Below are positions 51,022 through 58,153 of a stretch of DNA of 64,000 bases, one piece after another (positions within the stretch are counted from its first letter, which is position 1; each line of letters starts with the position of its first letter). The stretch spans positions 806,001 through 870,000 of the forward strand of contig NZ_CP072852.1 of assembly GCF_017948265.1 (NCBI RefSeq), read 5' to 3'. Made by a program: the position numbers and the translations under genes. The notes under the pieces were generated by a model. The model saw only the letters and a list, made by a program, of their open reading frames with translations. It was not told the DNA's origin and made no database searches. Source of the stretch: Rhodoferax sp. PAMC 29310 (GTDB taxonomy: Bacteria > Pseudomonadota > Gammaproteobacteria > Burkholderiales > Burkholderiaceae_C).

Positions 51022-51073
51022 AAAAATAATAGCAGTCCACGCTTGTCAGTAGGGGGCTAGAGGCCTATTTACA
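51022..51073. repeat. interspersed intergenic repeat, copy 2
   Basis: AAAAATAATAGCAGTCCACG leads to GGGGGCTAGAGGCCTATTT. It shares the AATAGC...CGCTT...AGGG...TAGAGGC skeleton with the copy at 37978-38023. It fills the fnlB-fnlC gap and supplies the last codon and stop of fnlB. Confidence 0.5.
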
Positions 51074-52184
51074 CTGTACAAGAAAACGTATCCGGGCGCG
51101 CTCGGTCAAACACCTCGTTCGCCCAAAGCATAACGACCATCTCATCCGCTCCGATGTTGGTGATGTCATGGGTCCAGCCTGGCACGGTTTCTACGACTAC
51201 CGCTTGGTCACCGTTTGTCTCCAGCGCATGCTGCTGTCCGGTTTGCATATGCCGGAACTTGAAGAGGGCGCGGCCCTTGATGACAAGAAACTTCTCTGTC
51301 TTGCTATGGTGGTAATGTCCACCCCGGGTAATGCCTGGGTGCGCCGTGAAGTACGAAAACTGGCCGCAATCCGGCGTCTTCAACATTTCCACAAATGTGC
51401 CACGCGGGTCGGTATGCTGCTGCACCGGGTAGGCAAATAGTTCCGGCGGCAAATAACTGACATAAGTGGCATACAGAGCCCGTATCAACCCTGTCCCCAC
51501 ACGCTCAGTCACCAGCGTGGTTCGGCTGTCCTTGAATGCCTGAATCTGGCGCGCCAACTCACCCACCGTGGTGGTGTACTGCGGTGTGACGGTAGAAAAA
51601 CCATCTCCATCCAAGGCTGCGTCGGCACCGTCCATCAACTGAACAAAGCGCTCAATCACATCGTCCACATACACCAGCGTGACTGGTGCTGACGGGTCAT
51701 TGACCTGAATCGGCAGGCTGCGCGCAATGTTGTGGCAAAACGTGGCGACCGCCGAGTTGTAATTGGGCTTGCACCACTTTCCAAACACATTGGGCAGCCG
51801 AAAAACATGCACCGCTGCACCGGTGGCAGCACCGTAGTCGCGCACTGCGCCTTCAGCGGCCAGCTTGCTGCGGCCGTAAGGGTTGTCTTGCATGGCCTGC
51901 ATTGACGAGGCTAGCAGCATGGGCACACGGTTTTTTGCTGCGGTCAAGGCTTCACAAACGGTGTGGGTTAGCCCAGCATTGCCCGTAACAAATTCGGCCG
52001 GGTCTTGCGGGCGGTTGATCCCCGCCAGATGAAACACAAAACTGGCTGCTGCCAGCGCCTGCTGCATAGCTTGCTGTGGCGTAGCGCGGGTGATACCTAC
52101 GACATCCGCGTGGCCCAATTCGGCCAAGCGCAGTTGCAAGTTTTTGCCGATAAAACCATCGGCTCCGGTAATAACAATTGGCAT
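51069..52184 (-). CDS. fnlB: UDP-2-acetamido-2,6-dideoxy-hexulose reductase/epimerase (FnlB/WbjC/CapF)
   Basis: A 371-residue bifunctional enzyme. The N-terminal 245 residues are an SDR (MPIVITGADGFIGKNLQLRL, FVFHLAGINRPQDPAEF, SSMQAMQDNPYGRSKLAAEG with YxxxK, RLPNVFGKWCKPNYNSAVAT). The C-terminal 120 residues are a cupin (KTPDCGQFSYFTAHPGITRG, HYHHSKTEKFLVIKGRALF). This pairing is diagnostic of CapF/WbjC/FnlB, which takes the FnlA product to UDP-6-deoxy-L-TalNAc. A nucleotidyltransferase/HEPN pair separates it from fnlA. Confidence 0.94.
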   Translation of the reverse strand: MPIVITGADGFIGKNLQLRLAELGHADVVGITRATPQQAMQQALAAASFVFHLAGINRPQDPAEFVTGNAGLTHTVCEALTAAKNRVPMLLASSMQAMQDNPYGRSKLAAEGAVRDYGAATGAAVHVFRLPNVFGKWCKPNYNSAVATFCHNIARSLPIQVNDPSAPVTLVYVDDVIERFVQLMDGADAALDGDGFSTVTPQYTTTVGELARQIQAFKDSRTTLVTERVGTGLIRALYATYVSYLPPELFAYPVQQHTDPRGTFVEMLKTPDCGQFSYFTAHPGITRGGHYHHSKTEKFLVIKGRALFKFRHMQTGQQHALETNGDQAVVVETVPGWTHDITNIGADEMVVMLWANEVFDRARPDTFSCTV

Positions 52185-52219
52185 GGTGAATCAGGTTTTT
52201 GTTATGGCGGGTAAAGCGG

Positions 52220-52639
52220 TTATTGCGCCGTCAACGCTTGCACATCAGCAATAAGGCTTGCCGCCAATGCGCAAAGCTCGGTGATGGTCGATTCCTCAAC
52301 CTCAAGGTAACCCTCATATTCCGCCAAATTCCTTTTCTGATGCGCAGCATCCAGTACACGCCAGCGGTTTGGCGGCCAAGCTATGGTGTGGGCAAGGCAT
52401 TGAAAGACCGTGTACCGGTTCTCACTGCGGTAACCATGCCAGCGCAAGGCCGCCAAAGCTGCGGCATGGGCGGCGTTATATGCACTGGTAAAACGGCCTT
52501 CCAGAGAAAGACTGCCCAACTGTGCGTCAGCCAAGCGCGTGCGGGCCATTTTCAACATGCGGCCAAGCTCAAGCACATTGCGTGGCTCAGCCTTTAATTG
52601 ACCAATACGGACAAGGTTATCCAGCGCGGGCACACTCAT
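52220..52639 (-). CDS. HEPN-domain protein, partner of the HTH-nucleotidyltransferase
   Basis: A 139-residue helical protein of HEPN type: NVLELGRMLKMARTRLADAQ, FTSAYNAAHAAALAALRWHG, then AAHQKRNLAEYEGYLEVEE. The usual R-x4-6-H pattern is not intact at the last helix, which reads RNLAEYEG with the His earlier in the helix. Catalytic function is therefore uncertain. The start at 52639 is chosen because AGGAG lies six bases before it; an ATG two codons earlier abuts the ribosome site. It overlaps the upstream nucleotidyltransferase gene by 23 bases, as expected of a toxin-antitoxin-like pair. Confidence 0.75.
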   Translation of the reverse strand: MSVPALDNLVRIGQLKAEPRNVLELGRMLKMARTRLADAQLGSLSLEGRFTSAYNAAHAAALAALRWHGYRSENRYTVFQCLAHTIAWPPNRWRVLDAAHQKRNLAEYEGYLEVEESTITELCALAASLIADVQALTAQ

Positions 52640-53207
52640 GCGCATCTCCTATCAAGGCAAGCGTCGGCTGCGACAACACGCGGTTGACAAACGAATCGGG
52701 CTCTGCGCAACGTCGCTCAAACTCTTCGGGTGAGTAACAGCTTGGATTTATTTTTCGACCTAGCTGCGCCTCTGCCGGCGCTAGGCAAGCCAATACATCG
52801 CCCAGCAACAGATTGGTTCCCACAATCATGACATCTATATCGCTTCGTGCGGTATCTGTTTGTTTGGCTACCGAGCCATAGACCCACGCGCCTTGCAGAT
52901 CGGGCATCAAGGGCGACAGGGCATCCTGCAAAATCGGAACCGTGCCTAGCGTCTTGCGCGTCAGCGCCACCAATTCAGCAAAAACAGGCGCTTGGGGGTT
53001 GGCCTGAAAACGACGCAAATTTCCAACCGACGTGGAATCAACCAGCCCCCCAGCGGCCAAACGATTGAGTTCCCGTTGCAAAGAAGCACTGCCCAGGCCC
53101 GTGAGTCGGCGCAACTCGTTCAGATGAAAAGCCCGCTCCGGCTGACCAAACAGCCAAATAAAAAGCCGCGACTGACTGTCGGTAAAAAGCGCAGAAATAA
53201 TAGACAT
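52617..53207 (-). CDS. HTH-nucleotidyltransferase, probable autoregulated antitoxin partner
   Basis: A 196-residue protein. Residues 1-90 are a winged-helix-like DNA-binding domain (LFGQPERAFHLNELRRLTGL, GSASLQRELNRLAAGGLVDS, NLRRFQANPQAPVFAELVAL). Residues about 100-170 are a nucleotidyltransferase domain with GS-x10-DxD (YGSVAKQTDTARSDIDVMIV). ATG 53207 gives the start usual for this family (MSIISALF); no ribosome site precedes it. Two palindromic sites lie directly upstream and are likely its own operator. It forms a pair with the HEPN gene that follows. Confidence 0.8.
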   Translation of the reverse strand: MSIISALFTDSQSRLFIWLFGQPERAFHLNELRRLTGLGSASLQRELNRLAAGGLVDSTSVGNLRRFQANPQAPVFAELVALTRKTLGTVPILQDALSPLMPDLQGAWVYGSVAKQTDTARSDIDVMIVGTNLLLGDVLACLAPAEAQLGRKINPSCYSPEEFERRCAEPDSFVNRVLSQPTLALIGDAHECARAG

Positions 53208-53241
53208 GCCAAATATTAGCATGATCAAGCCAATTATTGGC
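53208..53241 (-). promoter_or_regulatory. tandem palindromic operator before the HTH-nucleotidyltransferase gene
   Basis: GCCAAATATTAGC (53208-53220) and GCCAATTATTGGC (53229-53241) are identical at 11 of 13 positions and centred 21 bp apart, two helical turns. The distal site has six complementary arm pairs, the proximal one four. The proximal site contains TAATAT (minus strand), a possible -10, and ends next to the ATG. Repression by the HTH protein would block this promoter, and the transcript could be leaderless. Confidence 0.6.
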
Positions 53242-53251
53242 ACAAAACGAC

Positions 53252-54295
53252 TCAATCCTCTGCCAAAGCGTGCTCGCCACGCGCTATGCGTTGCATGAAA
53301 TCCAGCTTCAGCAGCAGCGTTTTCATGCCCGCCACATCCAGGCGCGTGGTGTTGTGCGAGTTGTAGTCTTCGCCATGTGTGCTTTGAGTCATACGTTGCT
53401 CGCCTTGTTCTACGAATTTTGCATAGTTCAAGTCCCGGGCATCAGGCGGCACGCGGAAGTAGTCGCCCATGTCTTGGGCACACGCCATTTCTTCACGGCC
53501 GAGCAAGGCCTCGTAAAGTTTTTCACCGTGACGGGTGCCAATGCTGCGCACTTCGTGATCGGGTTTGCCCATCAACTCCAAAATTGCTTGAGTCAGCACG
53601 GCCACAGTCGCGGCCGGGGCTTTTTGCACAAAAATATCGCCATTGTTGCCATGCTCAAACCCATACAACACCAAGTCAACCGCGTCGGCCAGTGTCATCA
53701 TGAACCGCGTCATGGAGGGATCTGTCACCGTAATGGGCTTGCCGGCCAGAACTTGCGACACAAACAGGGGAATCACCGAGCCACGTGAAGCCATAACGTT
53801 GCCGTATCGGGTGCCACAAATAACGGTGTTGGTGTCTTCAAGGTTGCGGCTGGCGGCCACCATGACTTTTTCCATCATGGCCTTGCTGATTCCCATGGCA
53901 TTGATGGGGTACACCGCCTTGTCAGTACTGAGGCACACCACGCGCTTTACGCCAGCCGCAATAGCGGCCTCCAGCACATTCTCAGTGCCTAAGACGTTGG
54001 TACGCACCGCCTCCATGGGGTGAAACTCGCACGAAGGTACCTGCTTGAGCGCCGCAGCGTGAAACACATAATCCACCCCCCGCAGGGCTGCTGCCACACC
54101 ACGAGAATCACGCACATCACCAATATAGAACTTGAGCTTGGGATGGTTGTAGCGCTTGCGCATGTCATCCTGCTTTTTTTCGTCGCGGCTGAAGATGCGG
54201 ATTTCAGCAATGTCAGTTTCTAGGAAACGCTTAAGAACAGCATTTCCAAAGGAGCCAGTACCACCGCTAATTAAAAGCGTTTTTCTATTAAACAT
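53252..54295 (-). CDS. fnlA: UDP-GlcNAc 4,6-dehydratase/5-epimerase (FnlA/WbjB/CapE)
   Basis: A 347-residue SDR. LLISGGTGSFGNAVLKRFLE is the cofactor motif, followed by IRIFSRDEKKQDDMRKRYNH, FYIGDVRDSRGVAAALRGVD, FHAAALKQVPSCEFHPMEAV and CLSTDKAVYPINAMGISKAM. The YxxxK Tyr is Met (MGISK), as is normal for CapE. It carries out the first step of UDP-L-FucNAc synthesis, 4,6-dehydration of UDP-GlcNAc with C5 epimerisation. Its 5' end overlaps the GT4 gene at 54288 by eight bases. Confidence 0.94.
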   Translation of the reverse strand: MFNRKTLLISGGTGSFGNAVLKRFLETDIAEIRIFSRDEKKQDDMRKRYNHPKLKFYIGDVRDSRGVAAALRGVDYVFHAAALKQVPSCEFHPMEAVRTNVLGTENVLEAAIAAGVKRVVCLSTDKAVYPINAMGISKAMMEKVMVAASRNLEDTNTVICGTRYGNVMASRGSVIPLFVSQVLAGKPITVTDPSMTRFMMTLADAVDLVLYGFEHGNNGDIFVQKAPAATVAVLTQAILELMGKPDHEVRSIGTRHGEKLYEALLGREEMACAQDMGDYFRVPPDARDLNYAKFVEQGEQRMTQSTHGEDYNSHNTTRLDVAGMKTLLLKLDFMQRIARGEHALAED

Positions 54296-55304
54296 TTCCG
54301 TACTTTAAAAAGGCATCAGATCGCATCTTGAGTGAATAATCATTAATCATATTTTTCAAGTAATCATTGTTTACTCGATAATCTAAATAAAGTAAATAAA
54401 ATTCATTAATTTCATTTGTGTTTCCACGATCTATAACTAAAGGATCGAGAATGACACCATTCTCTCCAATGACATCACTCAGTCCACCCCTATTGGAGTG
54501 AATCACCACCATCCCCGAAAAAAATGCCTCAGCAGCAGCAACACCAAATCCCTCGTGTTCAGAGATTTGAAGATACACATGCCCACTCGAAAATCGTTTG
54601 TTTTTCTCTTCCTCGGAGATTGGTCCTAATAATTTTACATAGGGATTTAGGTTAATTTTATTTATTAAATCTTCAAGATATCTCTTTCCAGGGCCATTGC
54701 TTCCCGCAATATCAAGCGTGGCATCAACCCCAATTTGTCGTAGTAAGCCGACAAGCTTTATCGCCCTATCGACGCCCTTACGCTTTACGTTCGATATCGA
54801 CCCCATCCAGCACAACGTAAAAGCTGAAAACTGATTTGATTTATGCGGATTAAAAGGTCGTATTACAGGTGCCGGAATAACGACATGATTAACAAAAACA
54901 ATTTTATCTTCAAGCCAAAAAATACCAAAACATAACTTCTTGAAATTTACCAAATCGTCTGAGCAAGATAACAAAATCTTATTTGCGAAAAGCAAGCATA
55001 AGAACGCAATAACTCGTCGATTGAAAAGTCGATAACCTTGCAGAAGAGCCGGTGAAATCTGATCCGCACCACCCGTCAGAAGAACCCGCGAACCGATTAA
55101 TCTCCCCAGAATCGCCACCACTAAAGATTTGCTGTAAAAATAACCAACAATAATATATGGCCTAAAACAAAAAACTTGTATTAACGAGTTTGTTGCTAGC
55201 ACCTTAGCGCCGTTTAGTCGTAAGGCGGAAATATCATCACGATAAAAACCTACGCGCTCAAATAAATTAACGTCATCAATAGATGAATATAAACAATATT
55301 TCAT
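54288..55304 (-). CDS. GT4-family glycosyltransferase
   Basis: A 338-residue, AT-rich GT-B glycosyltransferase. The N-terminal half is weakly conserved (YCLYSSIDDVNLFERVGFYR and VLLTGGADQISPALLQGYRL). The donor domain is clearer: LCWMGSISNVKRKGVDRAIK, DATLDIAGSNGPGKRYLEDL, HVYLQISEHEGFGVAAAEAF with E-x7-E, then GMVVIHSNRGGLSDVIG. Donor and acceptor are unknown. Base composition suggests a different origin from the neighbouring fnlA. Confidence 0.82.
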   Translation of the reverse strand: MKYCLYSSIDDVNLFERVGFYRDDISALRLNGAKVLATNSLIQVFCFRPYIIVGYFYSKSLVVAILGRLIGSRVLLTGGADQISPALLQGYRLFNRRVIAFLCLLFANKILLSCSDDLVNFKKLCFGIFWLEDKIVFVNHVVIPAPVIRPFNPHKSNQFSAFTLCWMGSISNVKRKGVDRAIKLVGLLRQIGVDATLDIAGSNGPGKRYLEDLINKINLNPYVKLLGPISEEEKNKRFSSGHVYLQISEHEGFGVAAAEAFFSGMVVIHSNRGGLSDVIGENGVILDPLVIDRGNTNEINEFYLLYLDYRVNNDYLKNMINDYSLKMRSDAFLKYGNV

Positions 55305-55309
55305 ATTTA

Positions 55310-56185
55310 TCAGTTTTTTAGCGATGATTTTAGAGACTTAAGAGTCATGAAAAATCTTTCTAAATCACGACTAATAATACTTTTAACAAGATGTCGAACA
55401 TATACCAAAAAAACACCATATAACGGAAGTGAGTAATTTTTACGAATCCATCGTATTTGAGATTCAAGATGCCACGAAAATCTTGTAACTCTCATCTCAT
55501 TACTACTCGTGCCAGCCACATGAAAAACTATCGCCTCCGGTGCAATAGCAAGTCGAAACCCAGCTTGTCGAATTCGATGACAAAGATCGGCGTCTTCCCA
55601 ATACATAAAAAACTCAGAATCAAACAGGCCAACCTGCCTCACCGCCGGCACCGACAACAAAATTGAGGCGCCAGTTAACCAGGCATAGGTGGCCTCATTC
55701 ACTTCCACTTCGAGCATCGTGTAGCGACATGTAAAAGTTAGCGGATGCATCACTGTGCCGGCGTGGTCTACCACGACTCGATTTGGGTCACAAATACGCG
55801 CCCCAACCGCACCAACTTTTAAATCCGCTTGGGCGCACGCCAATAGAAACTCCAAACATTGCTCATGAAGTTTGGCGTCATTGTTGACCAACCACACATA
55901 GTCAACGCCTTCTGCAAGCGCACGCTCAATACCTGAATTACACCCGACACCAAAACCCGCATTTTTTTCATTACAGACCACTAATGCATCTGGCAACGAT
56001 GCCTTCAATAACTCTGCCGAACCATCTCCACTGCCGTTATCAACCACGATCACCTTTACACAACGCAGTGTCTGGCGAGCTAAGGCTTGAACAGCCTCAA
56101 CCGTTAACTCGGGCTGCCGCCAGTTGACCAGTACAGCTGCGACACGCACCTGGCCAATGCGGGGAGCTTCATGGTCGGCATTCAA
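55310..56185 (-). CDS. GT2-family glycosyltransferase (rhamnosyltransferase-like)
   Basis: A 291-residue GT-A enzyme. VRVAAVLVNWRQPELTVEAV begins the fold, VIVVDNGSGDGSAELLKASL and NEKNAGFGVGCNSGIERALA follow, the metal site is in VWLVNNDAKLHEQCLEFLL, and DSEFFMYWEDADLCHRIRQA is the acceptor-side ED motif. This is the WcaA/RfbN-like group often annotated as rhamnosyltransferase. The start is TTG 56185, preceded by AGGAG at seven-base spacing; the frame upstream overlaps the methyltransferase gene. The 3' third is AT-rich. Confidence 0.87.
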   Translation of the reverse strand: MNADHEAPRIGQVRVAAVLVNWRQPELTVEAVQALARQTLRCVKVIVVDNGSGDGSAELLKASLPDALVVCNEKNAGFGVGCNSGIERALAEGVDYVWLVNNDAKLHEQCLEFLLACAQADLKVGAVGARICDPNRVVVDHAGTVMHPLTFTCRYTMLEVEVNEATYAWLTGASILLSVPAVRQVGLFDSEFFMYWEDADLCHRIRQAGFRLAIAPEAIVFHVAGTSSNEMRVTRFSWHLESQIRWIRKNYSLPLYGVFLVYVRHLVKSIISRDLERFFMTLKSLKSSLKN

Positions 56186-57188
56186 GTCGAATCTCCTCTC
56201 CTGATTTTCGGCCCGAAAACAGGGAGAAAAACCACCCCACCCATGCAGCCAGCTCAATTTCAATTCGTGGAGCACCGTGTGGGTTTAATCCAAGCGCCAA
56301 TCGTAAACTCTGCGCCAAAATTGTTCCTGAGCGTGCGGTGGTTGTCGCCCAGACGCGCGTAAAGCCAGCATCCCTAGCCAGTTTTTCCAATGAATCCGGT
56401 GAATATACAAACAAATGCCGCGGTGGCTCCAGGCCGCGCCAATTAGATGTAAACAAACGATGACCCAACGATGATGCATTTGGCGTCGTGAGAACCATGC
56501 GGCCGTCTGACTTCAAGATCCTGAAACACTCTTTAAAATATCCTGCCGGATCGGGCAAATGCTCTATGACATGACTGGCCACAACGGCATCAAAACTATT
56601 CGGATCAAAGTCGCAGTCTTCTAACGAACCTAAATGGGCCTCAAGCCCTAGCTTTCTAGCAAGCTCAACACTTACCCCGTCAAACTCGACCCCGACAACA
56701 TTCCAGCCAAGCCTTCGCAGGCGATCTAGCGTTGCGCCATTGCCAAAACCCACTTCAAGAAGTTTCCCGTTTTGCACACGATCCAACCAATACACCCGCG
56801 CGGCTGCGTCGTCCCGTAGTGTTGGTGTGAATTGGATGATCCATCGTCCTATTTTCCCAGCAAGGGTTGGGCAACTAGCATAGCCAAACTTGGCCGCCAA
56901 ATAGGTATTCACCGCTTGGGTAAAAAGACGTTTGGCGAGGCCTCCGGCAGGCTCTGCAGCATGCGTGTGGTACTGCTCATAGAAGGTTGGAAGTAAGTCA
57001 GGCAGCGGAGATGGATCCAACCAATGAAGACCACAGCCGTTACGCGAGCAACGCACCATACGCCAAGCACCTTTGATTGCAAAAAGGTGATCTTCAAGCC
57101 CCTCATAGCAAAGCAACCCTTTTGCACCACAAGCCGCGCACTTCAATTTCGGCGTATAGCCCGCAGGGAAAATGGCGCCTCTACTCAT
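56169..57188 (-). CDS. SAM-dependent methyltransferase with N-terminal zinc ribbon
   Basis: A 339-residue protein. The N-terminus has Cys pairs (LKCAACGAKGLLCYEGLEDH and VRCSRNGCGLHWLDPSPLP), a small metal-binding ribbon. A class I methyltransferase domain follows with GKLLEVGFGNGATLDRLRRL (SAM motif I), VVGVEFDGVSVELARKLGLE, FDAVVASHVIEHLPDPAGYF and LTTPNASSLGHRLF. Such proteins often methylate the terminal or internal sugar of a surface polysaccharide. ATG 57188 overlaps the upstream stop as ATGA, and its 3' end overlaps the GT2 gene by 17 bases. Confidence 0.85.
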   Translation of the reverse strand: MSRGAIFPAGYTPKLKCAACGAKGLLCYEGLEDHLFAIKGAWRMVRCSRNGCGLHWLDPSPLPDLLPTFYEQYHTHAAEPAGGLAKRLFTQAVNTYLAAKFGYASCPTLAGKIGRWIIQFTPTLRDDAAARVYWLDRVQNGKLLEVGFGNGATLDRLRRLGWNVVGVEFDGVSVELARKLGLEAHLGSLEDCDFDPNSFDAVVASHVIEHLPDPAGYFKECFRILKSDGRMVLTTPNASSLGHRLFTSNWRGLEPPRHLFVYSPDSLEKLARDAGFTRVWATTTARSGTILAQSLRLALGLNPHGAPRIEIELAAWVGWFFSLFSGRKSGEEIRLECRP

Positions 57189-58153
57189 TTCACCCCTCGC
57201 ATTTGACGAAAACGCCGCCAACCCAAAATACCTATCTTTCCGGCAAGCCCATAGACAAGATCTCTTCTGCACAATACACGCCGGCAACGATAAAGATGGA
57301 TGATTCTTGAGAAAATAGAGTGATCATCAATGGCGCCCATGAATTTATAAAAATCTGCTTTGAAAGCAAGCGATTCCAATAAATATAATTTATCTTTTCT
57401 TTCAATTTTTTCTAAGGAATCTTTCCACCAAAGAATATTGGCAAGACGTATTTTTTGATTTTTTTTGAATTGCTGAAAATACAATTCATCAGAACTCATG
57501 TTTCGCTGCCAGCTACTCATTGATTTTTCATGGACTCTGTATTTATAGGTTTTCTCTGACGATATCAGAAAACCACCTAAAAGCATTCCACGAAAGCCCA
57601 TTTGATCATCTTCGTTTGGAATGTCAAAACGCAGTTTTCCAAAGACATCAAACAAAACTTTACGCCATGCACTCCCGTACGGCGGCGCAGGCGGAAAACC
57701 TAGCTTAATGGCAAGAAACGGGTCTGTATAAATTTTATCTTGACAATTGATTGTTTTGATTAGTTCCCCCGTCTCATCAATAACATACCCGGCCGTTACA
57801 CTATGATTTACATCCGGATGACTCAGAAAAATTTGTTCCGCAACTGCGCACCGATTTGGCAATGAAACATCATCGCCCGCCAATGGGATAATGACATCCG
57901 AAGTAATTACATTAATGCCACCTTGCAAATTTTCATTGAGTCCTTTGTTATTTTCAGAAAAAATTATTTTCCATTTTCGTTCTAGATTGTGCTGAGCCAC
58001 ATAGGCCAGTATTAAATCCTGGGTTCTGTCTTTTGAACCATCATCTGCAATCACAACCTCATCAGGTGTTCGCGTCTGCAGGCGTATGCCATCAAGGGCT
58101 TCTAGGATGAATTTTTCTTGATTAAATGTAATTAATATAATAGCAATTTTCAT
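57185..58153 (-). CDS. GT2-family glycosyltransferase
   Basis: A 322-residue, AT-rich GT-A enzyme. MKIAIILITFNQEKFILEAL begins the fold, DEVVIADDGSKDRTQDLI follows, and the metal site is in VIIPLAGDDVSLPNRCAVAE. FGFPPAPPYGSAW-type residues and VHEKSMSSWQRNMSSDELYF occur in the C-terminal half. The acceptor is unknown. Its start overlaps the flippase stop as ATGA. Confidence 0.85.
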   Translation of the reverse strand: MKIAIILITFNQEKFILEALDGIRLQTRTPDEVVIADDGSKDRTQDLILAYVAQHNLERKWKIIFSENNKGLNENLQGGINVITSDVIIPLAGDDVSLPNRCAVAEQIFLSHPDVNHSVTAGYVIDETGELIKTINCQDKIYTDPFLAIKLGFPPAPPYGSAWRKVLFDVFGKLRFDIPNEDDQMGFRGMLLGGFLISSEKTYKYRVHEKSMSSWQRNMSSDELYFQQFKKNQKIRLANILWWKDSLEKIERKDKLYLLESLAFKADFYKFMGAIDDHSIFSRIIHLYRCRRVLCRRDLVYGLAGKIGILGWRRFRQMRGVK

